Shown here: in pieces, positions 59,139 to 64,000 of the stretch
Layout of the letters: every line of letters starts with the position of its first letter
How positions within the stretch are numbered: the stretch's first letter is position 1
Assembly: GCA_900467745.1 (NCBI GenBank)
Contig: UBQW01000016.1
Span: 248,001 to 312,000 of the forward strand
Length of the DNA stretch: 64,000 nt
Reading direction: 5' to 3'
Source of the DNA: Hyphomicrobiales bacterium
GTDB taxonomy: Bacteria > Pseudomonadota > Alphaproteobacteria > Rhizobiales > Rhizobiaceae
The notes under the pieces: generated by a model
Databases searched by the model: none
What the model was told of the DNA's origin: nothing
The model's input: only the letters and a program-made list of their open reading frames with translations
Translations under genes and position numbers: made by a program

Positions 59139-60856
59139 TCTTCACTCCTTTGTTTGTCCCTTGCGGAAAGGGTTTCTTTGCAAACGCCGTGGCGTTCATG
59201 CATCAGGGTCAAAAAACGGGTGCGCTCCTCGGCGGCACGCTGAGGCGCCCATCCCTTCTCGGCGGCGAGAATGTCGAGAACGGCATCCGCCATCTCGAGC
59301 GAGAGCTCGCCGGTGATGGCAAGCGTCGTGCGCCGCAGCAGCATGTCGTCCAGATGCTCGACCGCCTCGCCACGAACGAGGAAAAGGAGTTCGCGAGCGC
59401 TGTAGCCGGTGTGCGGCAACAAACGATCTGGCCCGGCCGCAATGAAATGCGCGACCTTGGCGGCATCCGTGCCATAGCGTGCAAAGAGGGTGTCGGCGCG
59501 ATCCTCGACAATGCCAGTCGCCGCCGCGAGCCGTCGCAGCCATTCGCCTCGATCACCGGGGAAGTCGCGCCCACCACCGAAGGACCGCTCGGCAGTACCG
59601 AGGCGGCGCTCCCTGCCGAGGCGCTCCAGCGCCATGTCCGCGGCCAGTTCGCCGAAGGAACGAAAGGTGGTCCATTTCCCGCCGATCATGCAGAGCACCG
59701 GTGGGCCGCCGCCGCCCTCGATCACCGTGCAGAAATGGTCGCGCGGGATGCGGCCGGTAAAGCTGTCCGTGCTGGCGGGCAGCGGCCGCACGCCGGCAAA
59801 CTGGAAGACGATCTCCTCCGGCCGGATCACGACGCCGGGCAGCACGAAGGCAAGCGACTGCAGAATGTAATCGCGCTCATCCGCCTCGCAGCGCACCGCG
59901 CCGGGGTCATCGACCCTTATATCCGTCGAGCCGACCAGCACCTTGCCGAGATAGGGAAAGAGAATGCAGATACGCCCATCCTCGTTCTCATAGTAGATCA
60001 TATGGCCATCCAGCATATCGCGCAGGCCGGCATTATCGATGATAAGGTGCGATCCCTTGGTGCCCCCCATCAATGGCGTGGGGCGGGTTCTTTCCGGAAA
60101 GAGCGAGCTGTTGGTCATATCGATCCAGCCTCCGGTCGCATTGATGATCAATGCCGGCTCGATTTCCATCGTTTCGCCCGAGAGGCCATCGCGGAGCAGA
60201 AATTCGCCGACCGTATACTGCTCGACGGTCGCGTAGTTCAGCGCAGCCGCATTTCCGTTCGACACGACGCCGTCGACTAGCAATTCCATGCCAATGCGTT
60301 CCGGGTGGCTGACCCAGGCATCGTAGTAGGTTGCAGAGTTGCGGATCGCCGGGTTGAGCGCCGGCCATTTGGCAAGCGTCTTCCTGCGTCCACGGAACTG
60401 GTGACGTGGCATCAGCGCCCGCTTGCGCGTCAGGAAATCGTAGATGCCGAGCCCCGCCTTGATGACCACGGCGCCGCGACGGCTTGGCCGGCGGCTAAGT
60501 CCGAGGAACCGGACGACGCTGTTGGCGAAGCCGGAAAAGATATCGAAGATTGGAACCGTCGTCGCCAACGGCGCAACATAGTGTGGCGCATTGCGCAGCA
60601 ATCGATCCCGCTCAACCAGGGATTCCTGCACGAGACTGAATTCCCCATTTTCGAGATATCGCAGCCCGCCATGCACCATGCGGGAAAGCGCAGCACTGGC
60701 ACCGGAGCAATAGTCCGCCTGCTCGACAAGCAGCACGTTGACGCCCTGCAACGCCAGCTCGCGAAAGACGCTGAGCCCGTTGATCCCGCCGCCAAGGACG
60801 CACACGTCCACCTTCGGGCTTTTGCGAAGCCCGTCCAATGTGTCTTTACGATTCAT
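59111..60856 (-). CDS. FAD-dependent glycerol-3-phosphate dehydrogenase-like protein (GlpD/EryB type)
   Basis: 581 residues. FAD loop VCVLGGGINGLSVFRELALQ (about 18-37), GASAALSRMVHGGLRYLENG (GlpD signature), the substrate region PLMGGTKGSHLIID and KVLVGSTDIRVDDP, and a C-terminal DAO_C domain. GlpD oxidises glycerol 3-phosphate at the membrane; a paralogue such as EryB oxidises erythritol phosphate. Placement beside an FGGY kinase and an aldolase suggests oxidation of the phosphorylated pathway substrate rather than housekeeping glycerol use. Confidence 0.87.
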   Translation of the reverse strand: MNRKDTLDGLRKSPKVDVCVLGGGINGLSVFRELALQGVNVLLVEQADYCSGASAALSRMVHGGLRYLENGEFSLVQESLVERDRLLRNAPHYVAPLATTVPIFDIFSGFANSVVRFLGLSRRPSRRGAVVIKAGLGIYDFLTRKRALMPRHQFRGRRKTLAKWPALNPAIRNSATYYDAWVSHPERIGMELLVDGVVSNGNAAALNYATVEQYTVGEFLLRDGLSGETMEIEPALIINATGGWIDMTNSSLFPERTRPTPLMGGTKGSHLIIDNAGLRDMLDGHMIYYENEDGRICILFPYLGKVLVGSTDIRVDDPGAVRCEADERDYILQSLAFVLPGVVIRPEEIVFQFAGVRPLPASTDSFTGRIPRDHFCTVIEGGGGPPVLCMIGGKWTTFRSFGELAADMALERLGRERRLGTAERSFGGGRDFPGDRGEWLRRLAAATGIVEDRADTLFARYGTDAAKVAHFIAAGPDRLLPHTGYSARELLFLVRGEAVEHLDDMLLRRTTLAITGELSLEMADAVLDILAAEKGWAPQRAAEERTRFLTLMHERHGVCKETLSARDKQRSEECETTAKSG

Positions 60857-60868
60857 GATGCTAGTCCG

Positions 60869-61864
60869 TTATCCGTCCATATGGGCGAGCTTCGCCGAGA
60901 GCGCCTCGTCGATAGCCTTAAGATCGTCGACCGAAAGCCGAAGAGTGCCGGCCCTTGCATTGTCGAGCGCCTGCGTCGCGTTACGGGCGCCACAGAGCGC
61001 AAAGGTTATCCCGGGCTGCGCCAGCGTCCAGGCGATCACCACCTGGGCAATGCTTGCATCATGCCGCGCCGCGACCGAACGAATGGCATCGGAGAAATCC
61101 TTCGCCTTTTCTCGGTTGGCCACGGAGAAGCGCGGGTTGTTCGTGCGTTGGTCGTCGCCAGCAAAGATGCGGTCCGGCCCGACCGTGCCGGAGAGCAATC
61201 CGAGCGCCAGTGAGGAGTAGCTGAGTGTCGAGACGCCGCTTGAAACAGTAAGCGGCAGCAGGCCGGTCTCGATCTCGCGATCGATCATGCTGAACCGCTC
61301 CTGGATCGCGTCGAGCGACCCGGTTTCGATGTAGCGCTGAAGCTCGGACTGATCGACATTGCTGGCGCCGATCGCGCGGATCTTTCCCGCCGCCTTTAAC
61401 TCTTCCAGCACTCTGACCGTCTCATCGATCGGTGTTGTCGCGTCCTGCCAATGGGTGATGTAGAGATCGATGTGATCCGTGCGAAGCCGGCGCAGGCTTT
61501 GTTCCACCTCGTGGATGATCGCGTCCGGACCCAGATAGCGGTGAACCGGCTTGCCGTCCTGATCAAAGAAGTGGCGGCCCTTTTGCGAGTGCCAGACGAG
61601 ACCACATTTTGTCGCAATCACCGCCCGGTCGCGGCGTCCGGCAAGCGCCTTGCCGACAATCTCTTCCGAGCGGCCAAGGCCATAGGCGGGCGCCGTATCG
61701 ATGAGCGTGACACCGGCGTCCAGCGAAGCCTGGATCGCGGCGATCGACTCCGCCTCGTCGGTCCCGCCCCACATCCACCCACCAATCGCCCATGTTCCCA
61801 GCCCAACAGCCGAGGCCCTGACGCCGGAGCGCCCAATCTCGCGGGTCAACTGCTTGCCGCTCAT
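60869..61864 (-). CDS. Aldo-keto reductase
   Basis: 331 residues. Catalytic Asp and Tyr in LIDTAPAYGLGRSEEIVGKA, Lys in VIATKCGL and His in LYITHWQDAT. GASNVDQSEL and TLSYSSLALGLLSG are NADP-binding segments. Its ATG overlaps the regulator stop (ATGA). It may reduce an aldehyde released by the aldolase (for example lactaldehyde or glycolaldehyde) or oxidise the sugar itself. Confidence 0.88.
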   Translation of the reverse strand: MSGKQLTREIGRSGVRASAVGLGTWAIGGWMWGGTDEAESIAAIQASLDAGVTLIDTAPAYGLGRSEEIVGKALAGRRDRAVIATKCGLVWHSQKGRHFFDQDGKPVHRYLGPDAIIHEVEQSLRRLRTDHIDLYITHWQDATTPIDETVRVLEELKAAGKIRAIGASNVDQSELQRYIETGSLDAIQERFSMIDREIETGLLPLTVSSGVSTLSYSSLALGLLSGTVGPDRIFAGDDQRTNNPRFSVANREKAKDFSDAIRSVAARHDASIAQVVIAWTLAQPGITFALCGARNATQALDNARAGTLRLSVDDLKAIDEALSAKLAHMDG

Positions 61865-62868
61865 GCGGGTTGTCCTTCCTCGGATGCTATTTCAAGAATG
61901 CGTGCCCCGGTCGCCTCGTCGGTCACCAAAGTATCGAGATGATTGCCTCTGAGAACGCTGAGGATGGAGCCAGCCTTGTTCAACCCGCTGGCGACACCGA
62001 TCTTCGTCGGGATCGAGGCAAACTCCTTCAATGTCAGCGAGACCAGCGATCGGTTGAGGCTGTAGTCGCAAAGCTGGCCTTCGCCATCGAGCAAGTGCGC
62101 AAGCAGTTCGCAACTGGCGCCGGCGTGTTCGATCGCCATGCGGTCAGTGCTCGATGAGGGGTGCAGGTCGTAGTAGGTCGAGTCGCTGCTCAGGATCGAC
62201 CCGATGCCCACAACGGCAACCCTCGCATCACGTGCCCGCTGGAAGACACCAGCGACGGAGCGCATCGCCATCAGCATCGCCCGCTGCTCGGCAGTGTCGG
62301 CAAAGAGCGGAGCGTGGATCTGGTAGGAGCGGCCACCTAGCCGTTCGGCCATGAGCGTCGAGACGTGATTGACGTCGGTGTAGTGCTTTCCCTGAACGCA
62401 GCCGGTCGCGGGGATCACCTCGACGTCAAAGCGGTGGCCGGGTTGTAGCCCGGCGACGACGGCGCTGACGCCTTTGCCGCCGGTGATGCAGATCGTGTCG
62501 CCATCTGTTATCTCTTCGATCAAAAGCCGGGCTGCGGCCTCGCCAACCGCCTGAAGTGCTGTCTGCGGGTTGTCGGAAACAGTCGGCACCACGACAGCGC
62601 GACTGATGCCGCCAAGCGCGAGGAGCCGTTCTTCCATGTCGACCAGCGGCTCGACCGGCGACTTGATCTTGATCTCGACGAGGCCGAGCTGGCGACCGCG
62701 CTTGATCAGTCTGTTGACGGTGGCATGCGAGATGCCGAGCTGGTCGGCGATCTGCGCCTGGGTCAGGCCTTCAAGAAAGTGCAGCACGAGCGCTTGGTGC
62801 ATCTGGCGCGCGATGACGATTTCCTCGCGCGGCGCTGTGGTCTTGGGTTTCAGTCTGGCGATCGGCAT
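61861..62868 (-). CDS. SorC-family sugar-binding transcriptional regulator
   Basis: 335 residues from the ATG at 62868, one base after the permease stop. N-terminal HTH (about 20-60: GLTQAQIADQLGISHATVNR, LIKRGRQLGLV). The C-terminal sugar-phosphate domain contains ICITGGKGVSAVVAGLQ, VIPATGCVQGK, VVGIGSILSSDSTYYDL and GVASGLNKAGSILSVLRGN, where the last helps bind phosphate. It is embedded inside the operon it probably controls, responding to a phosphorylated intermediate as EryD, DeoR-like SorC and LsrR do. Confidence 0.87.
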   Translation of the reverse strand: MPIARLKPKTTAPREEIVIARQMHQALVLHFLEGLTQAQIADQLGISHATVNRLIKRGRQLGLVEIKIKSPVEPLVDMEERLLALGGISRAVVVPTVSDNPQTALQAVGEAAARLLIEEITDGDTICITGGKGVSAVVAGLQPGHRFDVEVIPATGCVQGKHYTDVNHVSTLMAERLGGRSYQIHAPLFADTAEQRAMLMAMRSVAGVFQRARDARVAVVGIGSILSSDSTYYDLHPSSSTDRMAIEHAGASCELLAHLLDGEGQLCDYSLNRSLVSLTLKEFASIPTKIGVASGLNKAGSILSVLRGNHLDTLVTDEATGARILEIASEEGQPA

Positions 62869-62869
62869 A

Positions 62870-63859
62870 TCAGAAGGCCTTCCGCTTGTGCAGGAAATGA
62901 TCGATGGAAACGGCAGCAAGAAGAATGCACCCCTTGATCATGTCCTGCCAATAGACCGAGACGTTCAAGAGGATCAATGACGAGGTAACGACCGAGAGTA
63001 GCGCGATGCCGAGGATGGCGCCGAGGATGGTGCCGGAACCGCCGTTGAGCGAGGCGCCACCGATCACCGCTGCCGCGATGATATTGAGCTCCATGCCGAC
63101 ACCGAAGGTCGGTGTCGCGGCGCCGAAGCGGGACATATAAATCACCCCGGCGACACCTGCGAGGGTGGAGCAAAGCACCGTGACCCAGAACTTCACCTGA
63201 TTGGTCTTGATACCGGAATAGAGCGCGGCCTTCTCGTTGCTGCCAGTGTAGAACACCTTGCGAAAGGCCGTCGCCCTACGCAGCAGGAAATCGAACAGGA
63301 CAACGATGGCGATGAAGATCAAGATGACATAAGGCACACCGTAAAACGTACCCTGGCCGACAACCTTGAAGCTGGCCGGAAGCGTAAAGAGCGAAAGTGG
63401 CGTGCCCTTTGTGATAATCAGGCAGAGCCCGCGCACGATCACCATGCCCGCAAGCGAGGTGATGAAATGATTTAGTCCCACCACCGTCACGAAGAAGCCC
63501 ATGATTGCGCCGATGACGCCGCTGGCACCGATGCCAATCAGCGATGCGGTCCAAGGGTCGACCCCGGCGAGGAAAAGCGAGCCCGAAAGCACCATCGCAA
63601 AGCAGACGACCGAGCCGACGGCGAGATCGATGCCGCCGACGATCAAAAGGATCGTCATGCCGACGACGACGATGCCTTCCACGGAAAAGCTCATCACCAT
63701 GGCGCGGAAGTTACCCAGCGTAAGAAAGTGCGGCGAGGCAAAGCTCATGGCGACGCATAGGCCGAGGATGATCGCGATCAATCCCGCTTCACGCATCGTG
63801 CCGATGCGTTTCCACGCCCCTGTCTTGCTTATCTGCGCCGTCATCGTATCAGTCGCCAT
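62870..63859 (-). CDS. Sugar ABC transporter permease (RbsC family)
   Basis: 329 residues from the ATG at 63859 with AAGGGGAGA upstream; an earlier ATG at 63892 would overlap the ATPase gene. About ten helices with ILLIVGGIDLAVGSVVCFAM and AAVIGGASLNGGSGTILGAI, the RbsC hallmarks. It partners the ATPase whose 3' end lies just upstream; the binding protein must lie beyond the window. Tight spacing with the regulator gene (TGATATG). Confidence 0.9.
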   Translation of the reverse strand: MATDTMTAQISKTGAWKRIGTMREAGLIAIILGLCVAMSFASPHFLTLGNFRAMVMSFSVEGIVVVGMTILLIVGGIDLAVGSVVCFAMVLSGSLFLAGVDPWTASLIGIGASGVIGAIMGFFVTVVGLNHFITSLAGMVIVRGLCLIITKGTPLSLFTLPASFKVVGQGTFYGVPYVILIFIAIVVLFDFLLRRATAFRKVFYTGSNEKAALYSGIKTNQVKFWVTVLCSTLAGVAGVIYMSRFGAATPTFGVGMELNIIAAAVIGGASLNGGSGTILGAILGIALLSVVTSSLILLNVSVYWQDMIKGCILLAAVSIDHFLHKRKAF

Positions 63860-63881
63860 GCCCGTTTCTCCCCTTGCATCA

Positions 63882-64000
63882 TCACGCGGCATGATCTGCC
63901 GTCCTTGCCGTGCTGATCCCTGATGCCAGACGGATCACCGCCTCTTCCGTCATGTCGTCCCCACTAAGTCCACCCGCTATTCGTCCCTCCCTGACCACCA
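63882..64000 (-). CDS. Sugar ABC transporter ATP-binding protein, partial (C-terminal end only)
   Basis: The last 38 codons of a gene entering from the right edge, ending with TGA at 63882. The text VVREGRIAGGLSGDDMTEEAV continuing IRLASGI matches the closing segment of RbsA/MglA/XylG ATPases (MREGRIAGELSRAEATEEAIM-like). It precedes the RbsC permease, as in such operons. Too short for further description. Confidence 0.75.
   Translation of the reverse strand, partial: VVREGRIAGGLSGDDMTEEAVIRLASGISTARTADHAA

Noticed and set aside
58826..60280. 484-codon plus-strand open frame
   Set aside because: Antisense to the GlpD-like gene, whose motifs are unmistakable; composition is Arg/Gly-rich without domains.

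Overview
The window looks like a high-GC alphaproteobacterial replicon, most likely Rhizobiaceae (Agrobacterium/Rhizobium type) and probably a secondary chromosome or megaplasmid. The grounds are codon and GC character, the density of sugar ABC transporters with their own regulators, a FixJ-type two-component pair, an HWE-family histidine kinase, and a gene set and order that I recall from Agrobacterium for sulfoquinovose use. No rRNA, tRNA, CRISPR array or intact insertion sequence was recognised.

Layout. 0-4.4 kb: a DnaQ-like exonuclease cut by the window edge, an NAD-binding dehydrogenase with an unusual fused tail, and a ProP-type osmolyte transporter. 4.4-9.7 kb: a GntR regulator, kduI, kduD and a polar-amino-acid-type ABC transporter in one operon. 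10.7-12.5 kb: an ABC exporter. 12.6-18.5 kb: a PAS sensor kinase/FixJ-like regulator pair divergent from two paralogous alpha/beta hydrolases, a flavin-type PNPOx-like protein and a DUF1348 protein. 18.6-20 kb: a GFA-family protein and a frameshifted acetyltransferase. 20-33.7 kb: a large divergent sugar or polyol locus. Its left arm holds a ribose-type ABC transporter, an FGGY kinase, a HAD phosphatase, two SDRs and a GldA-like dehydrogenase; its right arm holds a cupin phosphosugar isomerase, a KDPG-type aldolase, a shikimate-dehydrogenase-like protein, a PGDH-like protein, a UlaG-like hydrolase and an RpiR regulator. 33.7-37.6 kb: a FAD-linked oxidase, remnants of a tetR/monooxygenase pair, corA and a small membrane protein.

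37.6-49.6 kb is the most informative part. It is a complete oxidative sulfoquinovose (sulfo-SMO) locus: smoABC on one strand (flavin reductase, aldo-keto reductase, SQ monooxygenase) and smoDEFGHI on the other (GntR regulator, ABC transporter, GH31 sulfoquinovosidase). A near-identical 24-bp element lies in both intergenic regions flanking smoD and is a strong candidate SmoD operator. A LysR regulator and a YeiH-family exporter follow directly; because the pathway releases sulfite, they may form a sulfite sensing and export module.

50-54.6 kb carries an HWE kinase, a chemoreceptor and a TetR regulator with a visible operator. 55-64 kb is a tightly overlapping catabolic operon on the minus strand: a sugar ABC transporter (ATPase cut by the right edge, permease), a SorC-family regulator, an aldo-keto reductase, a GlpD-like flavoprotein, a DhnA-type aldolase, an FGGY kinase and a GMC oxidoreductase. 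Its substrate is not determined here, but a polyol or deoxy-sugar is likely.
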